The notes below the pieces were generated by a model. That model saw nothing but the letters and a program-made list of their open reading frames with translations, made no database searches and was not told the origin of the DNA. A stretch of 64,000 nt of DNA. Origin: Sipunculus nudus. Taxonomy: Eukaryota; Annelida; Sipuncula; Golfingiida; Sipunculidae. The position numbers were made by a program, and so were the translations under genes. Of this stretch, positions 25,401-36,950 are shown one piece after another. Position 1 is the first letter of the stretch; the number at the start of each line of letters is the position of its first letter. The stretch covers positions 3,748,601 to 3,812,600 of the forward strand of contig CM049319.1 in NCBI GenBank assembly GCA_026874595.1, in the 5' to 3' direction.

Positions 25401-25890
25401 AGCACTGAGCCAGTGACCAATGTAATCATAAATGTATCAACAAAGCACTGAGCCAGTGATCAATGTAATAATGTATCAATAAAGCATTGAGCAGGTGATC
25501 AATATATTAATCTATCAATAAAGCACTAAGCTAGTGGTCAATGTAATAATGTATCAATAAAGTACTGAGCCAGTGATCAATGTAATAATGTATCAATAAA
25601 GCATTGAGCAGGTGATGAATGCATAAATGTATCAACAAAGCACTGAGCTGGTGATGAATGTAACAATGTATTAATATAATACTCAGCCAGTGATATAATT
25701 ATATGTAATAATGTATCAACAAAGCACTGACCTGTTGATGAATTTAATAATGTATCAATAAAGCACTGAGCTGGTAATCAATGTAATAATGTATCAACAA
25801 ATTAAGCACTAGTGCTGGCACTGAGCCAGTGATGAATGTATTCATGTATCAATAAAGTACTGTGCTGGTGATTAATGTAATAAAGTACCT
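22495..25890. repeat. 39-bp minisatellite, about 87 copies
   Basis: Unit ATGTATCAACAAAGCACTGA followed by GCCAGTGATCAATGTAATA, 39 bp. Variants include AATAAAGC for ACAAAGC and CTAGTG for CCAGTG. Larger blocks repeat too: the segment around 23180 recurs at about 23540, a ~360-bp higher-order step, and copies from 24450 onward are more diverged. Being 13 codons long and stop-poor, the unit yields long open frames on both strands (MYQQSTEPVINVI on plus, IDHWLSALLIHYY on minus). It lies wholly inside an intron of the SEFIR gene. Confidence 0.95.
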
Positions 25891-26576
25891 ATTACATGTC
25901 TGTCTCACAAATAGGTCATCACTGTTTTTTTGCGGCACGTCCTGATTATAAGTTCACTGAGTGCACATTAACATATCAGACACACACAGGTGACACAGCT
26001 GATTAGGATAATCACCGAGTGATAACAGAACCATAACCTTTGGGGGAGGGGGGGAGCAGGGGGGTAGCTGCCCCCCTCAGATCTGAGCATTAATTCTTAG
26101 GCAAAAAAAATGTATGCAGTATTTGCAAGAATTTGAAGTTTAATATGACTGGTGACCATCATTCAGTAAGGCAACATGTATAAAAGCACGCAATTATGGC
26201 CTGTAATTAGAGCTTATATTATAAGAAAAATACCCACAGAAATGCCAATTTAATGCATGCATTTCCACACCAAGGGGGGGGGGGATCCTCCCTCCAGACT
26301 TTTCCCCCTTGGGGGGCTACGTCCCCTCATTATGCTTTGCTCTGACACAACATTTACTGCCCCCGCAGACTTTGCTCAGACTACGGCCCTGGATAAGATT
26401 CAAATTACAGGTAAATGGGGACATTACTATAGTCATCTGAACAGTAACAGTACTAATCAAATATCATGCATGAATTAAAATACATACACATAAAGAAAAC
26501 ACAAACATGTTATACTAATTCAACAGCTTGTAAATCTGTATAAACTTTTTATGGTACTTTATTCTTATTTATATAG

Positions 26577-26800
26577 GGACCTGGACAGCTGAGTGGGGGA
26601 CCTGGACAGCTGAGTGGTAAAACGCTCGGCCTTCTCGACCCGGGTTCGATGCCCGGTGTGGCTATGAGAATGGGTTGTAGTGGCCCGTCCAAGGTCGGTG
26701 GTTTTCTCCGGGTCCTCCGGTTTCCTCCACCCTTACCGACTACCAAGCGCCAACATCCGTGCCATGGAGAGTGCCTCGTATTAGTTATTATAACTAATTG
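26577..26800 (+). mobile_element. tRNA-derived SINE
   Basis: A polymerase III box-A-like segment (AGCTGAGTGGTAAAACGC) and box-B-like segment (GGGTTCGATGCCCGG) form a degenerate tRNA head. It is followed by a body with GGTTTTCTCCGGGTCCTCCG and a tail GTATTAGTTATTATAACTA. The first ~22 bp (around CTGGACAGCTGAGTGG) are duplicated in tandem. A diverged second copy is at 61995-62200. It is not a functional tRNA gene because the anticodon arm does not fold. Confidence 0.75.
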
Positions 26801-29800
26801 TACAATCCATGTAAAATATATAAAGTTTACATATAGTCAAATAGGGTTCTGTTCGATATAAAACCTTTTGTATGCTTCCGCATCACACAGAGAATTTTTT
26901 GTTCTACTAGTAATGAATATGAATATAAGGAGCTTCCTCTCCATAAAAAATAACTAATTCTCTTTACTGTTTGTAGAACAAGGATGAATGTATAAACAAA
27001 GGTATTTTTACAAACAAATTTAAGCCATTTCACCTTATATTTTGATGAAGAAGGGTAGAAAATACTCAAGCATTGGAACAAAGCATTTGTTTAATTATAC
27101 CAGATTCTCAAAGGCCAAATTAAAACCATACCAGAACCTCAAAGGCAGACAGATCAAACCTTAAAGAACCTCAGAGATTTGCACTGATGCTGATACAAAT
27201 GTTACAACCAGTACTTATAAATTATTTCTTATTTTACCCAAATCTGAAGTAGATCAAATAATATTTGGTTTTATTTTCATTCAATAGAAAGTACCAATGA
27301 AATGAAATGACTTATTCTTTAGAAATAATATGTTGTGACTGGTCAGTAGGAATAAGAAAAGAAAATTACATACAAATATGGTCAACTAATTATATATATA
27401 AAGTCAGGTTTCTCCTGAATGTAAAACACAAATGGCTGTGACTGAATTATCTGGCATAGCTTATGATCTCAAACCTCATTTAGTGCCTTTTTTTTTTTTT
27501 TTTTCTCTTGCATGGGGGACATGTGGAAACATATCCCATGGCACCATCTAAACTGAATGTTCTGTACTAGCAAGTACTCAAAGCTGGAGTACCGTATGTG
27601 TATAACCATAGTACTGCTTATGGCTTACACCAGACCATGACTCAGCATTATCTGAAAAAAAATTTTCTTTCTGGAGCAGGGCACTCCCTGGAGCAGATAA
27701 TATAACAGGCATATCAAGATCGAGAGGTGGGGGGGTTGAGGTAGTTACTGGAAATACCAAGTGTAAATTGGCACGATCATGTCATCCAATGACAACATTA
27801 TGTACATCGAACATGCTATCTGGTCATTTAGTGACAAGGCCCTTTTATGAAAATACCTCAAGAATGGTCTCACTGAAAAACTACACAATACCGCAAGACC
27901 ATACTAACTAAAAACTGTACCTCAAGACTCACTGTACGTCAAGAATATACTGATTTTTTAAATGACCATGCATACCATTAGAGCACCTTTGTACACACAG
28001 ATAACATTAGATTCTAAGGAAGGAACTCAGACTTACCAAGAAACATGAAAAGAGCAGCTTAAAACTGATTCACAGTTTAACTGTACTGTAAAATTATCAA
28101 GAATATATCACACAACTGTACTATAAAAAAAATTATACAGAAAATGACAACATTCTATTCAGGTTTTAAATTTACTAATAACAGGGGGTAGAGGTTCTCA
28201 TGGCAGTGGTAATATAAAATCCTCTTCTTCAAGTAAGATGTAGGTCAGGAAAATTATTGGAGGGGTGACAAATGAATATCTGGTGAGAATACTCTTTGTG
28301 GGGTAGGGCTTAATGCCAGGCAGATAAGAGGATTACAATGACTTGTATGCAGGCATGCCATGAAGAGTTGTTTTGGGTCATTGGAAATACCAACTGTCAA
28401 TGTCAACTGGTATTAGGTCATGTCACCAACAGCAGAATTATAAAAACACATACTGTCTCCCTTATGTTTACTTAGTAACCACAGCTAGGGTATTACCCAC
28501 AGTCATACCTGAAGGAGAATGGTTAAAACTCAAGTGTAGTTTTCTGAGAATGCAATATCACTTCACCTGACACAGCGTAGAAGCAGTTGAATATTAACAT
28601 AATGTCAAGGATATGTGACAGAAAATTCAGCAAATTATAATTTGTAAAGAAAATATTTATCTGTATATATTATAAATATTATTAATACATTAAACTGCAT
28701 AAATGAATGAATTACATAAATGAATTTGTATTTATCTAATTTCAGTATTATATATTATCTATGAAACACAAAATGGATGATTTACAAAGTTTATTTATTA
28801 TGATGTATAAATATATGCAGTATATTTTAACTGCTTCTTCACTGAGATATATCAGAGATCTCTTAATTTTGCCTAGAGCCATTACATGCCAGCAGAGGGG
28901 GTTCCATTCCCCTCCTGTGCTGCAACAACCTTTTCTTGAGGGTTTTACACCAATTGGTTAGAATTAAGACCTTTCTTGTTATTCTTTCTAGCTCCCCTTT
29001 CCAAAATCTTGGATCTGCCCATGTACACAAATAAGATTTTGTGTACCCAATTAACAATGGGGGCACACAAATTAATAATTTCTCCTGGCTTGTGATAGTT
29101 ATTAACCCTTGCAAAAATACACTCTTTCAAGTAATTGTCTTTGGAAGTATACCATAAACTATGGGTTAAAATCCGAACAGACCAGTAAAAGTACTGGTTA
29201 TTCTTTCAGTGTACACAGATGTATAAAGATAATAATAAATGAAAAATAATCTACCAGTAACTGCGCTCTAACTTGTGAGACTCATGATAATAAACTGATT
29301 CATGTATCAGTAAGAATGATGAGCTAGAACAGGTGACTGCTTCAATATTTACATATCTCCATGGTAGCAAACAGTAGTAATGTCCTTGACCTTGCATGTG
29401 CCAAGCAGACTTACATCCTGGTTCATCTACCCATTAATGCTCTTAGTAAGCAGTGCTTCTATCAAAAAATAAAAAAGAAAAAACCTTCATTGAAACTGGG
29501 TCAAAGGTGACATACCACACTAGCTCATACAGGAGGGAGTGGCCCGCTTGCTTTGAATTCTCCTTTATTGCTGCGTCTGTTGAAATGTCATATACTCTCT
29601 TCACATATTGTCTCTATACAATGGTACATATCTGATATGTTGTATATAGCTAAAATATATTCCCCAATTCGTATATCACAATATATGACTGGAAACATGA
29701 TCTTCCATATGCATGATATTTCAACATTGGCTCATAAAAAATGATTGTTGTAAGTTGATCTTTCATGTAGCTATGACCTTTTTGTACATTAATATATAAT

Positions 29801-31009
29801 ATCAATATAAATTCCTATTCATCATGATTGTAAACTCCACAAGACTTGAGATGGTCTGGTCTTATGTCTTTTGAATTGTTAATGTCTGAGGCACATACAC
29901 AGAATCCGATTTTTGAAAGTGTCCCAGTAAAAGTATCCCTTGAATATCATGAAACATTAGTGAAATTTTCAGGGTTTTTTAATATAATAATTACACAGTG
30001 AAGATTTAACAGTTTTGATTTTATATTGATTTTTCACAAATGGACAAAGGACACCTTTACATACATAAAACCATTAATGAACATTATTTAACCTAATGTC
30101 CTGATTGCTATATTGTCTGTATCTTCTGCGTAATGTATGATGTCAAATTTCAAACCTTTACATAATCAAATGTCATTACTTTGTCATGACATTTAAAAAA
30201 GTTCTGAATGTTAATAATAATTACAGAATTTCACAGGTGTGTTTTATACCTGTGTTAACCCTATTATATCTTGCAAGTTCCATGAAAATTTGTTCAGCTT
30301 TACAAGTACAGACTGCAAAAAGAATGTGCCCAATAAGTTTCAAATAATTTTTTTACTATTGCATTATTATTTTAGACTATTGCTGCTATTAGGGGTGAAC
30401 ACTAACCTCCCACTCTAATGGTTTAATGGTCAGTTTGCAAGACATCACAGCTACCTTCTACCCCACTTTCACAAATATATGGACTGACCCATTAACACGT
30501 ACCCCTATGACAAAGTAGTCTGTCCTTGAGGTCGGAAGGGGGGGGGGGAGGAACAGGGCATCTATAAGAGAGATGTGTGGTCCCTATCTAGCGCTTTGAG
30601 AAATACAGAGTTCAGCCAGGTGAATATGCCTGCTTCTCATTAGATGGCACTTAGTCATTTTTGATGTGCTAAGTATCTAAATCAATATAGGTAGTACCTG
30701 CCATGATGGTATGGCTCTTTAATTATGACATTTTACCTATGGACTAGCAGTATATATGTTTTGGCTTAATAATAGCAACCATTCCAATTTCAGAGAGACC
30801 TTTTGCCCAATTGGTGATTTAAAACTTACTGCCTTGTTTTTTATCTGAAGGAGAAATCCTATGAGATAATTACCAGCCTCCCACTCTGATGGCTTTGTGT
30901 TCAATTAATTGCACTTGTCATATTGAAACACTGCCACTACCGGGGTTCAAATGTTCTATGATAATCCTTTATCCAAATATCACCTCCATAAAACTTAATC
31001 TAGTGTTGC

Positions 31010-31300
31010 TACTAACCTTCATATATGAGTCCTTGACATTCTGCAGGTTTTAATGTTGTCTACTAACCTTCATATATGAGTCTTTGACTTTCTGCAGGTT
31101 TCAATGTTGTCTACTAACCTTCATATATGAGTCCTACTTTCTGCAGGTTTTAATGTTGTCTACTAACCTTCATATATGAGTCTTTGACTTTCTGCAGGTT
31201 TCAATGTTGTCTACTAACCTTCATATATGAGTCCTACTTTCTGCAGGTTTTAATGTTGTCTACTAACCTTCATATATGAGTCCTTGACTTTCTGCAGGTT
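31010..31300 (-). repeat. tandem duplication of exon 4 end plus splice donor, 6 copies
   Basis: Six copies of a 49-51-bp unit. On the minus strand each reads CTGCAGAAAG(TCA)AGGACT, then CATATATGAAG|gttagtag, then acaacattaaaac. The first copy is the real exon end (donor after 31268); the next five put donor-like sites after 31219, 31168, 31119, 31068 and 31017. Units alternate between two types, so the array grew partly by ~100-bp steps. Confidence 0.9.
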
Positions 31301-31443
31301 TTCCTCATTGCTCAGGGTCTTGTTCTTGACATCTGCCATGACCTTGAAGTGGTTTTTGTTCAGGCATTTGACAAAGTGGACCACAACCTTGAAACTGGTC
31401 CTGTCACGCACATAGTGCACCAATAAATGAATGGTCTTCTTCC
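31268..31443 (-). CDS. TRAF3IP2: SEFIR adaptor coding exon 4: first half of the SEFIR domain
   Basis: A 176-nt exon, acceptor catgttttaccttcag and donor GAAG|gttagt, phases 1 to 0. The translation contains KKTIHLLVHYVRDRTSFKVV, VHFVKCLNKNHFKVMADV and ends KVKDSYMK. This is the first strand, first helix and second strand of a SEFIR (TIR-like) domain, corresponding to the KVFITYS-type opening in Act1. Joined to exon 5 the spacing to the next strand is the same as in Act1. The last 24-50 nt of this exon, including the donor, are tandemly repeated five more times in the following intron (31017-31267). Confidence 0.85.
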
Positions 31444-32284
31444 CTGAAGGTAAAACATGATAAAAATATAAAAAAGTTTAACTCCATCTGAAAATCATTT
31501 GAGGTTAAAAGCCTGGTGATTCCATTTTACAACTTTGCAGTTTACAATATGCAGTAGCCATATATCATTGTGACAATTCAAAAATTCCTTCTGCTTTTAG
31601 ATGCGGCTGAATGGATGTATGTAAGTGTTTATGCATGTGTTGAGAAAAAAAAAATACATGGATGGGACATATCACCAGGGCTTGCACCAGACTCTTAAAA
31701 AAATAATCGAATTTGATTGGAGCAATTAAGACAAAAAATTAGGACTTTATAAGAATTTTCAGCTAAAAATATAGGAGAAATATAAGAGTTTTTACTACAC
31801 AAATGTGTTTTTTATGGTTATATCCTGTGATCAAGGTTCTGCAAATAGCACCTACAGCTCTATTAAATTGGTTTTTATGGCTGTTCTTGTATGACTGTAA
31901 CTTCTTGTATGACTGTAACTCTTACAGTCACAGTTCTAAACAAGAGCTGAGTGTTTTCAACAATATCAGTTCTACATAACAATAATAATTCAATAATCCT
32001 AGCAAATCATATATATAATCTGGATTATCACACTTGGGTGTATATCTGCCTTGTTGAAAAGAATAGTCACCAGTGTTGACATCCAGTGGAAGATACTGGT
32101 ACCATTAAGGCAAATATCAAGAAATTTTCATTTAAGTTTGAAAGTGATCTCTTGTTTGACTGGTATTCATAAACCTTAGTGGCACTGTTGTATACATGAT
32201 CATATTGCACTATGGGGTGCTTGCTTTTAATTGATTTTTATTATCTTTTTCAACTTTGATTGTATAGACTTGATGTGATCTCAC

Positions 32285-33175
32285 CGTCGCGGAGCTCTTG
32301 GTACATAATAGCCGGCTCAGAGAGGGATTTTACTGGTGGAGGCCTCTGCAGCTCTGAATCTTTACTCGTTGAGGGCCAGCTTCTGCGATCAAGAGCAGCG
32401 GCGCCCCCTGGTGAGGAAATTGCTGCATGGGTTGATTGTATATGTTGGGAACCTCGGGCCTGCATGTTGCTCTGTAGACAAGTGCACACGTGGTGCCCTG
32501 GACGAGTACTACCAGATTGTGGGGGCTGAATGTGAGTACCAGTACTGCAATGACACGGCCATGACCCCACCTGACATTGACAGCTGCTAGTCAATGACCT
32601 TAATTGTCCTTGACCTTCACCTGAACAGCCATATCCTGTTTGTTGTCCAATAAAAGATGGACAAATCTCACCATTATAGGGAAGATATGGTCCATTTAAT
32701 GAAGGGCACCGAATAAAACCTCGTAAAATCCCTTCTTCAACGGGCACAGCTTCACTGACGACACTGCTCGGCAGCGATGAAAAATCCATTGTGTCACTTA
32801 CTTGTGCTGGTTCATCCCCAACCTCCATTGACATGCTATTAGCATTACAATCATTTGTTTCATTTTCCACTGACAGCATTGGGTCTGATTTTAAAGATTT
32901 TATCACTCCTTTGTATTTTATTCCACTGCTTATCCCATTAACTGAAGGTTGGTCAGTTAAACTTATCCCATCAACCGTTGGTTGGTCAGTTAAACTATGA
33001 TCGCTTGGTGTTCTCGCTGGGGGTGGCAGATTGATTGTGAATCCTCTGTTCTCGGCCTTCCTGTAATCCTCCGACTCTGACTTAGGCTGGAAAATGTTTC
33101 CAATCGGAGGTAGGCTGTTTTGACTTAAGCTGGTTCTGGGTGTCTTACTTGGAGACATCAGTTCTACAGAGTTTT
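32285..33175 (-). CDS. TRAF3IP2: SEFIR adaptor coding exon 3: low-complexity linker
   Basis: An 891-nt exon, acceptor ctaatattgcag and donor GACG|gtgaga, phases 1 to 1. It encodes about 297 residues rich in Ser, Pro and Gly with no fold I recognise, as in the N-terminal region of Act1. Within it are an 11-residue tandem duplication (SLTDQPTVDGI then SLTDQPSVNGI, 32931-32996), acidic patches, and a cysteine cluster of three CxC pairs (32478-32582). A stop codon lies 11 codons past the donor, so intron retention would give a protein lacking the SEFIR domain. Clear TRAF6-binding PxExx(aromatic/acidic) motifs were not found. Confidence 0.85.
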
Positions 33176-33929
33176 CTGCAATATTAGAACAAAGGAATTC
33201 TTTGATAGAAAACAAGGGAAAATAAATTTTTTTCGATATTTGTTATGAATATTCTATAAAACAATTTAAGAAGATATTTTTTTAAATCTATATATAAACA
33301 TCAAATTACTGTTATCACTGTTATATAATGGAGTTCTTTAAATATAGTACTCTTAAGTTTCTGTATTATTTGGATGACTTAATTGCTTTCATTTAACAAC
33401 TGTGTCTTGATATGGCTTACCCACACTTGTATTGGAATTCCATTATTTGTTAGAAAACATATGAAAAATTAAGTTTTTATTCCCTGTTTTATATCTTATG
33501 ATGGATAAAAATCACTAAATTCCATAACAATTTAATCTCTATTTCTAAAATATCTTACTTAAAGTATGAATTTTAGGCATAAATTAGTTACCACATCAAC
33601 ATTTGCGTTCACAGCAGCTGTGAAGTTAAGAATTTGATCAACAGATTTTGATATAATTTTCCTTAGTGATAGAGACATTCAAATGATGCACATTTTTTAA
33701 TTTTCACATTATATGCAATAATTTCCTATGTAAAGAACTCATTTCACCAATTTTCCTTCATATCTTACATGTCATGGGGACACTGTTATATGTAGGAATG
33801 ATGTACAACTTTTTATTTTTATGTTTTACATCATTTTCTGTTTTTCAGCTCTGAAAACTGACACGTGTCTGATTTTCTAAGAGCTAGCTAAAAGCACACC
33901 AAAATGTGCACTTCTCTCAGAATAAATCC

Positions 33930-34100
33930 AAGCCTGATCTAATTTCTGGTTTCCAAGGAGATTATATACAAAAAAACCTTTTAGATGTGAAGTTGGAAGT
34001 TCCTAGGTATATGCCCTGTTAATGTACCAGACAGCGTAACAGAGGACAAAGGGTGATTATTTCTGCTCAGATGACTTACAGTCTGCTGAGCTAAAATAAT
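33930..34100 (-). mobile_element. copy of the hairpin-ended interspersed repeat
   Basis: Minus-strand relative of the element at 408-620, with the hairpin words GCTCAGCAGACTG and AAGTCATCTGAGC at about 34070-34095. The conserved body words CCTAGGAACTTCC and ATCTCCTTGGAAACC follow. It sits in the intron just downstream of death-domain exon 2. Confidence 0.45.
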
Positions 34101-34131
34101 GGAGTAGAACTAAAAATAATGGAGCACTAAC

Positions 34132-34294
34132 CTTCCATGTATTGGAACAGTCTTTCATAAATGCACACACAATCAATCCCTTTCATGATTTCTAAAAATT
34201 CAGATATGGATAAATCAAAAAAGGATCCATAGATGTCAAACAAGGTACGAGTACAGCTCCCATGGTTCATGTTCTTCGCCCGAGACCTCACCAG
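34132..34294 (-). CDS. TRAF3IP2: SEFIR adaptor coding exon 2: second half of the death domain
   Basis: Exon of 163 nt between acceptor gttcttttacag and donor GAAG|gttagt; enters in phase 0 and leaves in phase 1. It encodes LVRSRAKNMNHGSCTRTLFD, then IYGSFFDLSISEFLEIMKGI and a final helix, the helix 4-6 portion of a death domain. The exon at 60404-60566 has the same length and phases and a similar translation (LVQNRSRNFHHASPTTTLLQ), which makes the reading of both secure. Tandem leucine/isoleucine helices and the short I-S-E-F-L-E-I-M motif are usual for these interaction modules. Confidence 0.82.
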
Positions 34295-35309
34295 CTGTAA
34301 AAGAACAATGTAAGTTATACATTGTGAAATTCCTTATAGAAGTCGCAGACTGTAATAGGACTGTAATCAAACTTCTAAAATCTATTTTAATCAATTACCC
34401 AACCAAAGAGTTCCTCAGCCATACTCTTTATTGGCTATGCTTAAAGTCAGGTAATAACTAAACTTAACAATGTGTGACTTCTAATAGAAGTTACACACAA
34501 GTACCCATTTTAACAAATTCATGATTTATCCAATTTTATAAAATCTAGTGACCCATGAGGCATGAAGTTCAGCTGAGAAGTGGCTCAGAAATAAATGGCC
34601 CACTGAAATACACAATTTCAATCTTTGAGCATATGAATCAAAAGTATTAGTCTCAAAAGATATTATTCATCTTATGTAAAACATGATACCCAAAAACCAT
34701 GTAAGACCTCCAGCTGTTGAACAGAGAGCTAGCCAGGTGTGATTTTGAATGGCAGACATAAATGGCCACCACCTTAGCAAATAGATTTTCAAAACAGCTG
34801 AGCTAAAGACAGTCCTTATATTGAATCACATAGGAAATTGTTGAAAAAATATTTTCAGAATTTATCAATAAGTAAATTCATATTCATTAAATATTGTTTA
34901 CATAGTATTTTTTCTTCATCAAGATGAAATGGTAGCTTTAGCAGTATTGCTCAACCAAGCCTGCAGTGTGCTGTTATTTATACAAATTTTCAGGCTCTCA
35001 TTGTTTTTAACTTATAATTTGCCAAAAAACAGATATTGTCATTTCTCCTGATACTAAGCTCTTATTTTGCAATCACCAAACCAAAGCTGATATAAACACC
35101 AATATTTCTCCATACCTGTTAATAATGAATGCTGCAGAAGAATAATTATTAATCTTTATACTGGCACATCAGCCAATTTTATAATATATACAAGATATTT
35201 TAATATATAAACACTTATTTAATAAAATATAAAAATAATGTGTAAAAATACTATCTGAGATGAAATATTGGAACAAATATGTAAAAGCCACTGTATATTA
35301 TGTACTTAC

Positions 35310-35462
35310 ATTGATATCTGTGCCCCGTAGGTTCTTTTTCTCTGCAAGCCCTCGCCAGTCACGGTAATCGCCATCCTCAATGTCTAGTTCTCGAGCGATA
35401 AAAAGTTCAAACACTCTATCAGGGAGGTCCTTCAGTTTAATTTGACTGTATCGGCCAGCCAT
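35310..35462 (-). CDS. TRAF3IP2: SEFIR adaptor coding exon 1: first half of the death domain
   Basis: Encodes 51 residues beginning MAGRYSQIKLKDLPDRVFEL and containing DYRDWRGLAEKKNLRG, the helix 1-3 part of a death domain with its typical tryptophan. The donor is ATCAAT|gtaagt, phase 0. An in-frame ATG 21 codons upstream (35525) also exists, but the paralogue's MAARCRRVSLDSL aligns from the internal start, so 35462 is preferred. A 5' UTR part of this exon probably runs to 35865, where an acceptor (atattttgcag) is seen. Homology is to the general MyD88/IRAK-like death fold; the exact subclass cannot be set by eye. Confidence 0.78.
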
Positions 35463-35989
35463 GTTTACTGATGACACATCAACAATATCCAGTAAACTAA
35501 ATGAATTCTGAGTCACACATATCACATCAATTATCCAAGTGTTTGTATTTCTTTATTCTGTGAAAATCTGGTGCAACTCTTGGTCTCTGCCTCTTCTCTC
35601 TTTCATAATGATATGTTTCACTTCAGCAACTTTAAACTTCAGGCCACATAAAAGCAAGGTCAATGTCAAGGTCATTACCAAAGTCAAGGTCACAAAAAAT
35701 GAAACTCCCTCAATGTATCTCAGATGTCCTCAACATCAGACAGTATGTCATTTCAACAGAGCTGATAATAAGTTGATATTTCCTTATACTCTCATTTAGT
35801 GTGTATTGGTGGTATGAGTGAAGAAACACAGGCCTGATGTATAATCCAAATTGCTGGCACTGCACCTGCAAAATATGGTATTACCTTATTAACATAAACA
35901 TCCAACAATATTAAAATTAGCCTTTTATAAATTTTTCTCACACCTGAATATGTTTCTAATGATATTGTGACCCAGTCATCATGATACTC

Positions 35990-36610
35990 AGCTGTCTAAG
36001 AAGACATTCACAAAAGGAATTTTATCATCTGAATGCCAAATTTTGTAGGTGCATACAGGTATCAACTGAAGCATAGCTCAAAGGATATGGGTAACAGAGA
36101 CCTAATTTAAGGTTTCCAAGGAGATTTTTCATGGACCTCCCTGGATGTCAAGTAACAAGATTCTAGGTATATTAGTTACAATTTGTGCCCTGTAAACAGT
36201 TGACTGCATCTTTGAAGGTCTCAAAAGTAAAAATTTAAAGAAAATGCATAAAAATAAAAAAATAATGGTGGTGCCACCAGTCTGCAGGAACTGATAAAAC
36301 ATTTCATGATGAATATGCATGCAAGTAATCATGGTGGTCAATACATTAGTTCTTCAGATACAGGAGCTTTTGAATCAAATGTTAATTATTCTGGGGGGTA
36401 CTTCTGAGCCCCATAGATCGGAGGATATGGGTAACAGAGACCTAATTCCAGGTTTCCATGGAGATTTTTCATTGACCTCGGTTGATGTCAAGTAAGAAGA
36501 TTCCAGGTCCAGTGGTTACAATTTGTGCCTGTTTAATGGACAGACAGACAGACGGACAAAGACTGATCACTATAGTTCAGATGATTTCAATCAGATGAGC
36601 TAAAAACATG
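35990..36610 (-). mobile_element. two tandem partial copies of the hairpin-ended repeat
   Basis: Two stretches (about 36030-36200 and 36380-36610) share GGATATGGGTAACAGAGACC, TGGAGATTTTTCAT-like words and GATGTCAAGTAA. The second ends with an ACAGACAGACGGACAAAG tract and an ATCATCTGA hairpin at 36540-36605, matching the element at 408-620 in reverse orientation. Both lie between the 5' UTR exons of the SEFIR adaptor gene. Confidence 0.5.
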
Positions 36611-36950
36611 TCAATATTAATCCAAAAAAGGTTATCACTCATTCACCTGTAATGCGACTTAGCTTTCACATAGACCTGTAATCCTAATTTTTCTTGTTAC
36701 CATTTCTCACTCTTTACACATTTTCATTGTCCTCTTAACAGAACACTAGCTAACATTTTACCTTAAATTCAATCTACTGTTACTTTAAATATTTTAGCAA
36801 GTAGATATCAAAACTTAAAACCTATTGGACTAGACTGCTGAAGCACCCATACATACACACACAGAAAGTGAGACATGATAGTCGCCAACCCTGGTAGTGG
36901 CTATTATAGACAAGTTCTTAAGATAACTCAGTGATTTGATTTACACTCAC

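Larger units (their letters stand above)
19805..31267 (-). other. 11.5-kb intron splitting the SEFIR domain
   Basis: Transcribed but noncoding. It contains the duplicated splice-donor array at 31017-31267, a tRNA-derived SINE near 26577-26800, the 39-bp minisatellite at 22495-25890 and the pearl-like element at 20419-21610. The rest (for example 26860-31000) is AT-rich sequence in which no exon was recognised. A polypyrimidine run at 27489-27507 and a CCCCTT/AAGGGG-flanked GC-rich patch at 26270-26310 are the only other compositional features. Confidence 0.7.

Noticed and set aside
22495-25890. CRISPR array
   Set aside because: Units are contiguous with no unique spacers, and the genome is eukaryotic.
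26600-26670. Functional tRNA gene
   Set aside because: Boxes A and B are present but the arms do not pair and a SINE body and tail follow; a second dispersed copy exists.
32260-32590. Plus-strand frames opposite SEFIR adaptor exon 3
   Set aside because: Antisense shadows; the minus strand has the splice sites, phase agreement and length.
35640-35700. Nuclear-receptor promoter element (repeated AAGGTCA) near the SEFIR start codon
   Set aside because: The same AAGGTCAAGGTCA-type simple repeat occurs in other places (for example 6085-6100) and shows no regular spacing.
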